Source: Acidovorax sp. 210-6
GTDB lineage: Bacteria; Pseudomonadota; Gammaproteobacteria; Burkholderiales; Burkholderiaceae_C
Direction of reading: 5' to 3'
Length of the DNA: 64,000 nucleotides
Assembly: GCF_010020825.1 (NCBI RefSeq)
Contig: NZ_JAACJE010000001.1
Location: 682,001 to 746,000, forward strand
Part shown: positions 31,002-39,834 of the stretch, piece after piece
Layout: each line of letters opens with the position of its first letter
Position numbering within the stretch: the stretch's first letter is position 1
Position numbers and translations under genes: made by a program
The notes under the pieces: generated by a model
What the model saw: only the letters and a program-made list of their open reading frames with translations
What the model was told of the DNA's origin: nothing
Databases searched by the model: none

Positions 31002-32227
31002 AACTCCTGGTGGCTCCCGTCGGGCAGCGCCAACATGGTGCGTGCACGTCCGGCTTGTTTGCCCGCGTAGAGTGCCAGGTCGGCGCGCTGCAGCAGGGAG
31101 TCGAGGCTGTCCTCACTGGGCAGGCGTTGGACCACCCCCGCTGTCATGCCCGCCACGATGCGCTGGCCCTCGTGCTCCACCGGGGTATCGGCCAGGCGCT
31201 GCGCCAGGCGCCGGGCAGCCTGGGCGGCGCATTGCAGATCGGCGCCGGGCAGCAGCACGGCGAATTCCTCACCCCCCAGGCGGCCCACGGTGTCGATGCT
31301 GCGAAAGCAGCTGCCGCTCAGCCGGGCCAGGGTGCACAGCACCGCATCGCCCGCGGCGTGGCCGTACTGGTCGTTGATGCGCTTGAAGTGGTCCAGGTCG
31401 ATGAGCACCAGCGACAGCGGGCTGGCGTCGCGCTGCGTGCGCGCAAGATCCAGCGCAAAGCGGCGGCTGAATTCGCGCCGGTTCACCAGGCCGGTGAGCG
31501 GGTCGGTGGTGGCCTGGCGCTCCAGTTCGGCCTGCAGTTCGATGCGCTGGGCGATTTCGGCCTGCAGCGCGGCGTTGGTTTCGCTCAAGCGTTGGCGCAG
31601 GGCAAATTCCTGGCGCTGCACGCGCTGCAACCGTGCCGCCGCCACATAGCCCACCAGGGCGGGCAGCGTGAGCAAAAACGCCAGCCCCAGCAAGGTGGCT
31701 GGGGGCCGACCCAGCAGCACAAAGCTCAGCAGGCTGCCGACCACGCCAAACACGGCCACCGGCACAAAGGCCATCACGCGCCCCGGCAGAAACAGGAACA
31801 TGCAGAACTGCATGAACATCACCATGCCCACGGTCCAGATGCGCACGTCCTCGCGCACATGGAACAGCAGGAAATAGAAGGGGTAGCCGATGACGGCAAT
31901 CCAGGCCGCCAGCCGCCCATCGGTGGCCCAGTGCGGCTGGCGGCGTAGCACCCCCGCAGCGCCCAGCAACAGGGCGGCCATCGCGCCACGGTACGCCAGC
32001 AGTTGCCAGAACAAGGGGCTGGTGGCTCCCAGTACCTGCAGGTCGGGCAGGGCAAACAACAGCAGCAGACCCGCCCACAGCGCCAGGGCCACGCGCAGTT
32101 GCCGGGCCATGCTGTGCTGCACGCTGGTGCGGAAGGCATGTTCATCGGCAGGATGGATGAACTCGGCACGCCACGCAGAGAGGGCGGGAGTTGGCGGTGG
32201 TGAAGGGTGGGTGGGGGTGGCGGTCAT
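30974..32227 (-). CDS. Membrane diguanylate cyclase (GGDEF)
   Basis: 417 residues from ATG 32227 (MTATPTHPSPPP). About six membrane segments (roughly 45-220) form an unnamed sensor region. A coiled coil then leads to a GGDEF domain: DPLTGLVNRREFSRRFA, IDLDHFKRINDQYGHAAGD and the active site GRLGGEEF. RSID five residues before the active site is an intact product-inhibition I-site. The enzyme makes cyclic di-GMP from GTP. It is divergent from a paralogue at 32371. The C-terminal tail (FYTGLHSIG) is encoded by the repeat element. Confidence 0.92.
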   Translation of the reverse strand: MTATPTHPSPPPTPALSAWRAEFIHPADEHAFRTSVQHSMARQLRVALALWAGLLLLFALPDLQVLGATSPLFWQLLAYRGAMAALLLGAAGVLRRQPHWATDGRLAAWIAVIGYPFYFLLFHVREDVRIWTVGMVMFMQFCMFLFLPGRVMAFVPVAVFGVVGSLLSFVLLGRPPATLLGLAFLLTLPALVGYVAAARLQRVQRQEFALRQRLSETNAALQAEIAQRIELQAELERQATTDPLTGLVNRREFSRRFALDLARTQRDASPLSLVLIDLDHFKRINDQYGHAAGDAVLCTLARLSGSCFRSIDTVGRLGGEEFAVLLPGADLQCAAQAARRLAQRLADTPVEHEGQRIVAGMTAGVVQRLPSEDSLDSLLQRADLALYAGKQAGRARTMLALPDGSHQEFYTGLHSIG

Positions 32228-32370
32228 GCGCAAATCCTGGTGCCAAGGGTATGACAGTTGGACCCTGGGCTGCCCCCGGAGAACCCCGATGGCCCTGGGA
32301 TTCGATGTGCTGTGGGGGATACCCAGATCCACCGTGTCAGAGGCACAATGGTGATAAGAGCCACTGACCC

Positions 32371-33675
32371 ATGCGTGATCATCTGAAATCGTTGTTGGGC
32401 CTGCCCGATGGGCCTGAGGGGCTGGAGCCGCTGGGCCCCGGTTCGCAGTGGCACCTGCGTGGCTGGTGTGCGGAGTTCTCCGACCGGCGCACCGAGATGG
32501 GCTACCAGCAATATTGCCAGCATTTCACCGCACGCCAGCTTCTGCTGGCCCTGGGCACTTGGGCGGTGCTGTTGCTGCTGTTCGCCATTTCGGACTACCT
32601 GGCCATGGGCTGGTCTGCGCCCTTCCAGGGCCTGTTGGCCATGCGCGTCGGGGTGGCGTTGTGCGTGCTGGCATTGATGCGTGCCGTGGTGCGCAAGCCC
32701 TGGCTGGCGACCCAGGGCTTGTGGACTTCGGTGGTCGAACTCATTGGCCTGGCCAGTTTCATGCTGGTGTATGTGCTGCGGCCCGAGATAGCCATCTGGA
32801 CCTATGCCATGACGCTGCTGATGCTGATCATGCTCTTCGTCTTTGTGCCCAACCGCCTGTGCTGTGCCCTGGCGGTTTCCTTGGTAGGGGCGTTGTTTAC
32901 GCTGGCCATGGTCAGTCAAAGCCGCAGTTTGCAGACACGGGAGTTCGTGATCCTGAGCCTGGTGCTGGCATTGCCCATCGTGACGGGTTATGTCAGTGCC
33001 TGGCGCGTGCAGATGCTGCAGCGCCAGCAGTACGCCCTGTTGATGGCTGCGCGCGCCAGCAACGACCAGTTGCGCCAGGAGGTGGAGCAGCGCCGCGCCC
33101 TGCAGGAGGCGCTGCGCATCCAGGCCAGCATCGACCCACTGACAGGGCTGAACAACCGGCGCGAGTACGAAAAGCTCTTTTCCCGCGAAATGGCGCGCGC
33201 CCGGCGCGAGGGGCGCGCCATGTCGCTGGTGATGCTGGATCTGGACCATTTCAAGCACATCAACGACGACCACGGCCATGCCGCAGGCGACGAGGTGCTG
33301 CGCTGCGTGGCGCAACTGTGCCGCGAGAACTTCCGCGAGGTGGACATCGCCGGGCGCCTGGGGGGCGAGGAGTTTGTGGTGCTCATGCCCCACACGGCAC
33401 TGCGCGAGGCGGGCGAGGTGGCGCGGCGCTTTCTGCAGGTGCTGTCGGACACCGAGATTGCTTTCGAAGGCCTGCGACTGCGCGTGCAGGCCACCGCCGG
33501 AGTGGCCGAGCTGCAAGCCCACGAGGATCATCTCGAAACCCTGCTGCAGCGCGCCGACCACGCCCTGTACGCGGGCAAGCAGACCGGGCGCAACCGCGTG
33601 ATGCTGGCGCTGCCCGACGGGCAGGTGCAGCACTACCAGGGCGGCGCCATGGCGCCCACGGAGCCGGGTGTTTGA
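32371..33675 (+). CDS. Membrane diguanylate cyclase (GGDEF), paralogue
   Basis: 434 residues. It has the same plan as the divergent neighbour: a cytoplasmic N-terminus, about six membrane segments (about 50-215), a coiled coil, and a GGDEF domain with DPLTGLNNRREYEKLF, LDLDHFKHINDDHGHAAGDE and GRLGGEEF. An I-site REVD is present. The pair probably arose by inverted duplication and shares the 143-bp promoter region 32228-32370. The ligand of the membrane region is unknown. Its stop is 7 bases from the convergent HAD gene. Confidence 0.92.
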   Translation: MRDHLKSLLGLPDGPEGLEPLGPGSQWHLRGWCAEFSDRRTEMGYQQYCQHFTARQLLLALGTWAVLLLLFAISDYLAMGWSAPFQGLLAMRVGVALCVLALMRAVVRKPWLATQGLWTSVVELIGLASFMLVYVLRPEIAIWTYAMTLLMLIMLFVFVPNRLCCALAVSLVGALFTLAMVSQSRSLQTREFVILSLVLALPIVTGYVSAWRVQMLQRQQYALLMAARASNDQLRQEVEQRRALQEALRIQASIDPLTGLNNRREYEKLFSREMARARREGRAMSLVMLDLDHFKHINDDHGHAAGDEVLRCVAQLCRENFREVDIAGRLGGEEFVVLMPHTALREAGEVARRFLQVLSDTEIAFEGLRLRVQATAGVAELQAHEDHLETLLQRADHALYAGKQTGRNRVMLALPDGQVQHYQGGAMAPTEPGV

Positions 33676-33682
33676 AGCCGTG

Positions 33683-34510
33683 TCAGCGCCCGGCCAGCAG
33701 CGCCCGCGCCAGCTCGGCAAAGCCCGCGCCACGCTCGGCCTGCGTCACATGGCGCGGCAGATGGCGCAGTTGCGGCACAAAGCGCGCAATGTTGGCCACG
33801 CCCACGCTGAGCGGAAAACGCTCGAACATCACCTGGTCGTTGGTCGAGTCGCCCACATAGACCCAGCGGTCGATCTCGGTGTCCAGATCGCGCCCCAGCC
33901 GCTCGCGCACGATCCAGCGCGCGCCTTCCAGCTTGTTGTGCGCGCCAAACCAACCGTTGATGTGGATGCTGCTGACCGTGGCGTTCATGCCCGCCGCGCG
34001 CATGGTGCGCACCACCTGGTCGATGGCGTCCTGGGGCAGGTGGGTGAATTCGCTGTGGTCGATGGCAATGTCGGTTTCGCGGCCCGCCGAATCGGTGGCC
34101 CGGCGTGCGCCGGGCACCTCGCGCTCGATCTGGGCCAGCACCTGCTGCATGCGCGCAAAGTGGTGCGCCCTGGTGGCGGCGTCCTGCTGGTATATTTTTG
34201 ATAGCGCCCTGCGCCCTGAATACGGGCGCTGCGGGCTGATTGGGCCTGAATCTTCTTCAGTCACTGGCACCAGCGCCACGGCCCCGTTCTCGGCCACGAT
34301 GGCGTCCAGCGGCCAGGTCTGCGCAAACGGCTCGCTCCAGCCCACCGGCCTGCCGGTGATGGCGATCACCCGCAGACCTGCGGCCTTCAGATCGGCCAGG
34401 GCCTGCAGGGCATCGGGGGTGATGGCGCCCTCGGTGGTCAGGGTGTCGTCGATGTCGGTGAGCACGCCCACCAGGCCTGGGGGCAGGCGCAGTGCGCTCA
34501 GCGGCAGCAT
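33683..34510 (-). CDS. HAD-IIB family phosphatase (sugar-phosphatase-like)
   Basis: 275 residues from ATG 34510; a GTG at 34516 adds two residues. Motifs are DIDDTLTTEG (catalytic Asp pair), AITGRP, and GDSTNDQVMFERF for the metal site. The HAD-IIB cap resembles sucrose-, mannosyl- or trehalose-phosphate phosphatases; the substrate is unknown. Residues around ISPQRPYSGRRALSKIY, between the core and the cap, are encoded by a GCTATT-type repeat read on the opposite strand. The gene follows prfC by 18 bases on the same strand. Confidence 0.82.
   Translation of the reverse strand: MLPLSALRLPPGLVGVLTDIDDTLTTEGAITPDALQALADLKAAGLRVIAITGRPVGWSEPFAQTWPLDAIVAENGAVALVPVTEEDSGPISPQRPYSGRRALSKIYQQDAATRAHHFARMQQVLAQIEREVPGARRATDSAGRETDIAIDHSEFTHLPQDAIDQVVRTMRAAGMNATVSSIHINGWFGAHNKLEGARWIVRERLGRDLDTEIDRWVYVGDSTNDQVMFERFPLSVGVANIARFVPQLRHLPRHVTQAERGAGFAELARALLAGR
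34189..34250 (+). repeat. GCTATT-type repeat inside the HAD gene
   Basis: TATATTTTTGATAGCGCCCT, then GCGCCCTGAATACGGGCGCT: a degenerate copy in plus orientation, antisense to the coding strand, translated without a frameshift. Confidence 0.65.
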
Positions 34511-34528
34511 GGGCACGTTTTTCGCCCC

Positions 34529-36157
34529 TCAGTGCGAGTTGCTCAGGCTCAGCCCGGCATGCTCGCGCAGCGGGTGGAAGTGGATCTTGGGAAAGCGCTC
34601 CTGCGCCAGGCGCACGTCGTAGGGGCTGGTGCACAGGTAGGCCAGGGTGTTGGCCGCGTCGTGCGCCAGGCGCAGGGGGTAGGCGTTCTCGAACTCGCGC
34701 AGCTCGGCCGGGGTGTCGGCGGTGATCCAGCGGGCGCCGGTGTACTGGCAGCTCTCCAGGCGTACGTCGCAGTCGTACTCGGTTTTCAGGCGGTGTTGCA
34801 CCACTTCAAACTGCAGCTGGCCCACGGCGCCCAGCAGCATGTTGCCGCCGGCGTCGGGCTTGAAGACCTGGATGGCGCCTTCCTCGCCCAGCTCCATCAG
34901 GCCCTGCTGCAACTGCTTGGAGCGCAACGGGTTCTTCAGCACCACGGTCATGAACATCTCGGGCGCGAAGAAGGGCAGGCCGGTGAACTGCAGCGCCGGG
35001 CCGTCGGTGATGGTGTCGCCCAGCTGTACGCCGCCGTGCGTGGTGAAGCCGATGATGTCGCCCGCGTAGGCTTCGTCCACCGCTTCGCGGCGCTGGCTCA
35101 TGAAGGTGACCACGCTGGTGGGGCGCAACTCCTTGGCCGTGCGTTGCACGCGCATCTTCATGCCGGGGGTGAACTTGCCCGAGGCCACGCGCACGAAGGC
35201 GATGCGGTCGCGGTGGTTGCTGTCCATGTTGGCCTGCACCTTGAAGACCACGCCCGAGAAGCCTTCGTCCTCGGGGTGGATGGTCTTTTCCTCGCGCTGG
35301 CGGTTCACCTCCTGGTAGGCGATGCGCGGGCCCGGCGGGGGCGACATGTCCACCACGGCGTTGAGCACTTCCATGACACCGAAGTTGTTCACGCCCGAGC
35401 CGAAGAACACCGGCGTGAGCTTGGCCGCGAGGAACCGCTCGTGGCTCCATGTGGTGGACGCGCCCACGGCCAGCTCCATGCTTTCCAGGGCATCGTCGAA
35501 GGCCTGGCCGAAGCGCGCGCGCAGTCGGTCCTGGTCGCTCAGGGGGATGGTTTCGAAGTCCTGCGGGCGCTTCTCGCTGCCGGGCTCGAACACCGTCATG
35601 CTCTGCGTGCGCAGGTCGATGATGCCGCCGAACGATTTGCCCTGTCCCACGGGCCAGGTCATGGGGCAGCAGGGCATGCCGAGTTCGCGCTCCACCTCGT
35701 CGAGGATGTCGAGCGGGTCGCGCACCTCGCGGTCCATCTTGTTGACGAAGGTGATGATGGGCGTGTCGCGCTGGCGGCAGACCTCGATCAGGCGGCGCGT
35801 CTGCGCTTCCACACCGTTGGCGGCGTCGATCACCATCAGGGCCGAGTCCACGGCCGTGAGCACGCGGTAGGTGTCTTCCGAGAAGTCCTTGTGGCCGGGG
35901 GTGTCGAGCAGGTTGATCACGTGGTCGCGGTACTGCATCTGCATCACCGACGAGGCCACCGAGATGCCGCGCTGCTTCTCGATCTCCATCCAGTCCGAGG
36001 TGGCATGGCGGCTGGCCTTGCGGCCCTTGACGGCGCCGGCGATCTGGATCGCGCCCGAGAACAGCAGCAGCTTTTCCGTCAGCGTCGTTTTACCCGCGTC
36101 GGGGTGGGAAATGATGGCAAAGGTGCGGCGGCGCCGGGTTTCGGGGGCGTAGGACAC
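34529..36157 (-). CDS. prfC: Peptide chain release factor 3
   Basis: 542 residues from GTG 36157 (SYAPETRRRRTFAI follows), close to the 529 of E. coli RF3. The open frame continues upstream, but homology begins here. The translational GTPase motifs are SHPDAGKTTLTEK (G1), DTPGHKDFSEDTYR (G3) and FVNKMDRE (G4). RF3 removes RF1 and RF2 from the ribosome after peptide release. It is divergent from ahcY; the HAD gene follows it on the same strand. Confidence 0.95.
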   Translation of the reverse strand: MSYAPETRRRRTFAIISHPDAGKTTLTEKLLLFSGAIQIAGAVKGRKASRHATSDWMEIEKQRGISVASSVMQMQYRDHVINLLDTPGHKDFSEDTYRVLTAVDSALMVIDAANGVEAQTRRLIEVCRQRDTPIITFVNKMDREVRDPLDILDEVERELGMPCCPMTWPVGQGKSFGGIIDLRTQSMTVFEPGSEKRPQDFETIPLSDQDRLRARFGQAFDDALESMELAVGASTTWSHERFLAAKLTPVFFGSGVNNFGVMEVLNAVVDMSPPPGPRIAYQEVNRQREEKTIHPEDEGFSGVVFKVQANMDSNHRDRIAFVRVASGKFTPGMKMRVQRTAKELRPTSVVTFMSQRREAVDEAYAGDIIGFTTHGGVQLGDTITDGPALQFTGLPFFAPEMFMTVVLKNPLRSKQLQQGLMELGEEGAIQVFKPDAGGNMLLGAVGQLQFEVVQHRLKTEYDCDVRLESCQYTGARWITADTPAELREFENAYPLRLAHDAANTLAYLCTSPYDVRLAQERFPKIHFHPLREHAGLSLSNSH

Positions 36158-36284
36158 AAGGAATTCCAGAAGGGAGTGCGCAGGGGACAGGACGCCCCGG
36201 CAGGCGTGCGAAAACGACAATTTTACCGGGCAGGCGTTGTCAGGCCTGTCCGTGGGGCGGGCAGCGCTTGCGGGCCTTTGCCTT

Positions 36285-36290
36285 TATAAT
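36285..36290 (+). promoter_or_regulatory. Probable -10 box of the ahcY leader
   Basis: TATAAT lies 15 bases before the start of the SAH riboswitch, the right place to begin its transcript. I see no good -35 box at standard spacing. Confidence 0.55.
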
Positions 36291-36299
36291 CGGCGCCTA

Positions 36300-36370
36300 T
36301 CCGAGGAGCGTTGCAGCGCCCCCAGCACTGGCGGGGCGTGAGGCTCGGAGTCATAGCAACGACGCTCATC
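36300..36370 (+). ncRNA. S-adenosylhomocysteine (SAH) riboswitch
   Basis: CCGAGGAGCGTTGCAGC begins at 36301, followed by GGCTCGGA (36343-36350) and CAACGACGCTCA (36358-36369). CCGAG pairs with CTCGG to form the main stem. GAGCGTTG can pair with CAACG...CGCTC as the pseudoknot, which is the SAH riboswitch pattern. The class is known to turn on ahcY when SAH accumulates. The ahcY start is 71 bases downstream. A covariance search (Rfam SAH_riboswitch) would confirm it. Confidence 0.88.
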
Positions 36371-36441
36371 CACTTTCCGCGTGGTGAGCTTTTCCCCTTC
36401 CCCCGGCGAGTGGTTTTTTCAAACATGCTTTGGAGCAAACC

Positions 36442-37875
36442 ATGAACGCACGCGTCAACGCACCCTCCGCCGACTCCGCCATCGCCGACATCGGCCTGGC
36501 CGACTGGGGCCGCAAGGAAATCCGCATCGCCGAGACCGAGATGCCCGGCCTGATGGCCATCCGCGAGGAATTCGCGGCCAAGCAGCCCCTGAAGGGCGCG
36601 CGCATCACCGGCTCGCTGCACATGACCATCCAGACGGCCGTGCTGATCGAGACGCTCAAGGCCCTGGGCGCCGACGTGCGCTGGGCCTCGTGCAACATCT
36701 TCTCCACCCAGGACCACGCCGCCGCCGCCATTGCCGCCACCGGCACGCCGGTGTTCGCCATCAAGGGCGAAACCCTGGTGGACTACTGGGACTACACCCA
36801 CCGCATCTTTGATTTCGGCCCCAAGGGCAGCGAGGGCGAAGGCCCGAACATGATCCTGGACGATGGCGGCGACGCCACGCTGCTGATGCACCTGGGCAAG
36901 CGTGCCGAGAAGGACGCCTCCGTGCTGGCCAACCCCGGCAGCGAGGAAGAGCGCATCCTGTACGCCGCCATCAAGGCCAAGCTGGCCGAGGACAGCACCT
37001 GGTACAGCCGCAAGAGCGCCCAGATCATCGGCGTGACCGAGGAAACCACCACGGGCGTGCACCGCCTCAAGGAAATGTCGGCCAAGGGCACGCTGATGTT
37101 CCGCGCCATCAACGTGAACGACTCGGTGACCAAGAGCAAGTTCGACAACCTGTACGGCTGCCGCGAGTCGCTGGTGGACGGTATCAAGCGCGCCACCGAC
37201 GTGATGATTGCCGGCAAGGTGGCCGTGGTGGCCGGTTACGGCGACGTGGGCAAGGGCTCGGCCCAGGCCCTGCGCGCGCTGAGCGCCCAGGTGTGGGTGA
37301 CCGAGATCGACCCCATCAACGCCCTGCAGGCCGCGATGGAAGGCTTCAAGGTCGTGACCATGGAATACGCCGCCGACAAGGCCGATATCTTCGTGACCAC
37401 CACGGGCAACCGCGACGTCATTACCTTCGAGCACATGAAGGCGATGAAGGACCAGTCCATCGTCTGCAACATCGGCCACTTCGACAACGAGATCCAGGTC
37501 GCCAAGCTCGAAGAGCACTGCCAGTGGGAAGAGATCAAGCCGCAGGTGGACCATGTGATCTTCCCGGACGGCAAGCGCATCATCCTGCTGGCCAAGGGGC
37601 GCCTGGTGAACCTGGGCTGCGGCACGGGCCACCCGAGCTTTGTGATGTCCAACTCGTTCGCCAACCAGACCATCGCGCAGATCGAGCTGTTCACCCACAG
37701 CGACTACTACGAGAACGGCAAGGTCTATGTGCTGCCCAAGCACCTGGACGAGAAGGTGGCGCGCCTGCACCTGAAGAAGGTGGGTGCGATGCTGACCGAA
37801 CTGACGGACGAGCAGGCCGCCTACATCGGCGTGCCCAAGCAAGGGCCCTACAAGCCCGATACCTACCGTTATTGA
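36442..37875 (+). CDS. ahcY: Adenosylhomocysteinase
   Basis: 477 residues from ATG 36442, with GGAGC upstream. The enzyme hydrolyses S-adenosylhomocysteine to adenosine and homocysteine with bound NAD. Visible motifs are [32 protein letters not shown], the NAD-binding [14 protein letters not shown] and the C-terminal KPDTYRY. The length and the internal loop match bacterial SAHH. It is preceded by the SAH riboswitch and followed by tlyA and metF on the same strand, giving a methyl-cycle operon. Confidence 0.97.
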   Translation: MNARVNAPSADSAIADIGLADWGRKEIRIAETEMPGLMAIREEFAAKQPLKGARITGSLHMTIQTAVLIETLKALGADVRWASCNIFSTQDHAAAAIAATGTPVFAIKGETLVDYWDYTHRIFDFGPKGSEGEGPNMILDDGGDATLLMHLGKRAEKDASVLANPGSEEERILYAAIKAKLAEDSTWYSRKSAQIIGVTEETTTGVHRLKEMSAKGTLMFRAINVNDSVTKSKFDNLYGCRESLVDGIKRATDVMIAGKVAVVAGYGDVGKGSAQALRALSAQVWVTEIDPINALQAAMEGFKVVTMEYAADKADIFVTTTGNRDVITFEHMKAMKDQSIVCNIGHFDNEIQVAKLEEHCQWEEIKPQVDHVIFPDGKRIILLAKGRLVNLGCGTGHPSFVMSNSFANQTIAQIELFTHSDYYENGKVYVLPKHLDEKVARLHLKKVGAMLTELTDEQAAYIGVPKQGPYKPDTYRY

Positions 37876-37879
37876 TTTA

Positions 37880-37944
37880 TTTGCTATTGAATTGATAGCT
37901 GTCGGCGCCCGTAATCAGGGCGTTCAAGCCATGTTTTGCTTATG
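37880..37944 (+). repeat. GCTATT-type repeat carrying the tlyA start region
   Basis: TTGCTATTGAATTGATAGCT, then GTCGGCGCCCGTAATCAGGG and a tail ending TTTTGCTTATGAAA. The tlyA ATG (37942) is inside the last bases of the repeat, leaving no recognisable Shine-Dalgarno site. Confidence 0.78.
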
Positions 37945-38937
37945 AAAACCCAGCGTGCCGATGTTCTTCTGGTGGAAAAAGGGCTGGCCAGCACCCGCTC
38001 GCAGGCTCAGCGGCTGATTGCCAGCGGGGTGCAATGGCGCCTGGGCGCACACGGCCCTTGGAGCCGGGTGGCCAAGAACGGCGAAGAGATCCCGGCCCAG
38101 GCCGAACTGCAACTGCAGGACGCGGCCGAGGCGCGCTTTGTCTCGCGCGGCGGCCTCAAGCTCGATGGTGCGCTCGAATCTCTGGGCCTGGCGGTGCAGG
38201 GACTGCAGTGCCTGGACGTGGGCCAGTCCACCGGCGGCTTCACGCACTGCCTGCTGGAGCGTGGGGCGCGCCGCGTGGTGGGCGTGGACGTGGGCCACGG
38301 CCAGTTGCACGCGCAGTTGCGCCAGGACCCGCGCGTGGTCTGCCTCGAAGGCATCAACGCCCGTGCGCTGACGCCCGAGGCGCTGCAGGCGGCCTGGGAG
38401 GACGCCTGGTCCGAACCGGCCCCTGCGGCTGTGGAGGACGATGCCGAGCCCGAAAGCCCGTACCGCTGGATGTCTGGTGATGGCGAGGTGACCGACTACG
38501 ACGACAGCGACGACGTGAGCGACGACGACGTGGAGGCCGACCTGGCGCGCGAGCGCAAAGACGCCGCGCCGCCCGCCGCTGCGGGCGCCCGCCGCCGCCT
38601 CCGGGCCTGGGTGGGCGAAAGCACCGCGCCGGTGTTCGAGTTGGTCACGGGTGACCTGTCCTTCATATCGCTCACGCTGGTGCTGCCTGCCCTGGTACCG
38701 CTGCTGGCGCCGGGCGGCCACCTGCTGATGCTGGTCAAGCCGCAGTTCGAACTGCAGCCCGGCCAGGTGGGCAAGGGCGGCATCGTGCGCGATGCCGCGC
38801 TCTACCCCGTGGTCGAGCAGCGCATCCGCGACTGCTGCGCCAGCCTGGGGCTGGAGGTGTGTGCGTGGATGGACAGCCCCATCAGCGGCGGTGACGGCAA
38901 CCAGGAATTTTTTGTCTATGCGAGGAGGTCTGCATGA
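37942..38937 (+). CDS. tlyA: TlyA family RNA methyltransferase (S4 domain + FtsJ-like) with an acidic insertion
   Basis: 331 residues. An N-terminal S4 RNA-binding domain (RADVLLVEKGLASTRSQAQ) is followed by a Rossmann methyltransferase with the SAM motif CLDVGQSTGGFTHCLLERGA and late motifs GDLSFISL and LVKPQFEL. Between them, about residues 155-210 are a very acidic low-complexity insertion (VEDDAEPESP, DYDDSDDVSDDDVEADL) absent from the usual 250-residue family members. TlyA proteins 2'-O-methylate rRNA in some bacteria. Its place between ahcY and metF links a SAM-consuming enzyme to SAH clearance. It overlaps metF by ATGA. Confidence 0.87.
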   Translation: MKTQRADVLLVEKGLASTRSQAQRLIASGVQWRLGAHGPWSRVAKNGEEIPAQAELQLQDAAEARFVSRGGLKLDGALESLGLAVQGLQCLDVGQSTGGFTHCLLERGARRVVGVDVGHGQLHAQLRQDPRVVCLEGINARALTPEALQAAWEDAWSEPAPAAVEDDAEPESPYRWMSGDGEVTDYDDSDDVSDDDVEADLARERKDAAPPAAAGARRRLRAWVGESTAPVFELVTGDLSFISLTLVLPALVPLLAPGGHLLMLVKPQFELQPGQVGKGGIVRDAALYPVVEQRIRDCCASLGLEVCAWMDSPISGGDGNQEFFVYARRSA

Positions 38938-39803
38938 ACGCAGCCAACGCCGCGCCGGCCGCCGTGCCGGTCAGTTTCGAGTTTTTCCCACCCAAGACGC
39001 CCGAGGGCATCGAGAAGCTGCGCGCCGTGCGCCAGCAGCTCTACGCCCTGCAGCCCCAGTTCTGCTCGGTGACCTACGGCGCGGGGGGCTCTACCCAGGA
39101 CGGCACCTTGCAGGCCGTGCAGGCCATTCTGGACGAGGGGCAGCAAGGGGCTTCGCATTTCACCTGCGTCGGTGCGTCGCGCGATTCGGTGCGCGAGAGG
39201 CTGGCGCTGTTCCAGTCCATGGGCGTGCGTCGGCTGGTGGCACTGCGCGGTGACCTGCCCAGCGGCTACGGCAGCATGGGCGAGTTCCGCTACGCCGCTG
39301 ACCTGGTGGCCTTCATCCGTGCCGAAACCGGGGACCACTTCCACCTGGAGGTGGCGGCCTACCCAGAGATGCACCCGCAATCCAGGTCGGCGCAGGCCGA
39401 CCTGCAGGCCTACGTGGCCAAGGTTCAGGCGGGTGCCAACTCGGCGATCACGCAGTTCTTCTTCAACGCCGACGCCTATTTCCGCTTCGTGGACGAGGCG
39501 CGCAAGCTCGGCGCCGACGTGCCGGTGGTGCCGGGCATCATGCCCATCACCAACGCCAGCGGCCTGCTGCGCTTTGCCGACAGCTGCGGCGCCGAAGTGC
39601 CGCGCTGGATTCGCCTGCGCCTGCAGGGATTGGGCGACGATGCGGCAGGCATTCGGGCGTTCGGCCTGGATGTGGTCACCCACCTGTGCGAACAACTGCT
39701 GGCGGCAGGGGCGCCGGGCCTGCATTTCTATACGATGAACCAAAGTACGGCGGTGCTCGAAATTTGCCGCCGTTTGGGGCTGGCAGGTGCTGGCACACGG
39801 TAA
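38934..39803 (+). CDS. metF: 5,10-methylenetetrahydrofolate reductase
   Basis: 289 residues. The enzyme makes 5-methyltetrahydrofolate for methionine synthesis, using FAD and NADH. Family motifs are VSFEFFPPKTPEG, SVTYGAGGSTQDGT, ITQFFFNADAYFRF and the late FYTMNQSTA. Start at 38934 by ATGA overlap with tlyA. It shares the SAH-riboswitch-controlled transcript if there is no internal promoter. Confidence 0.96.
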   Translation: MNAANAAPAAVPVSFEFFPPKTPEGIEKLRAVRQQLYALQPQFCSVTYGAGGSTQDGTLQAVQAILDEGQQGASHFTCVGASRDSVRERLALFQSMGVRRLVALRGDLPSGYGSMGEFRYAADLVAFIRAETGDHFHLEVAAYPEMHPQSRSAQADLQAYVAKVQAGANSAITQFFFNADAYFRFVDEARKLGADVPVVPGIMPITNASGLLRFADSCGAEVPRWIRLRLQGLGDDAAGIRAFGLDVVTHLCEQLLAAGAPGLHFYTMNQSTAVLEICRRLGLAGAGTR

Positions 39804-39834
39804 CATTTCGTTTTTTTTGGGTTGAGGGCACACC

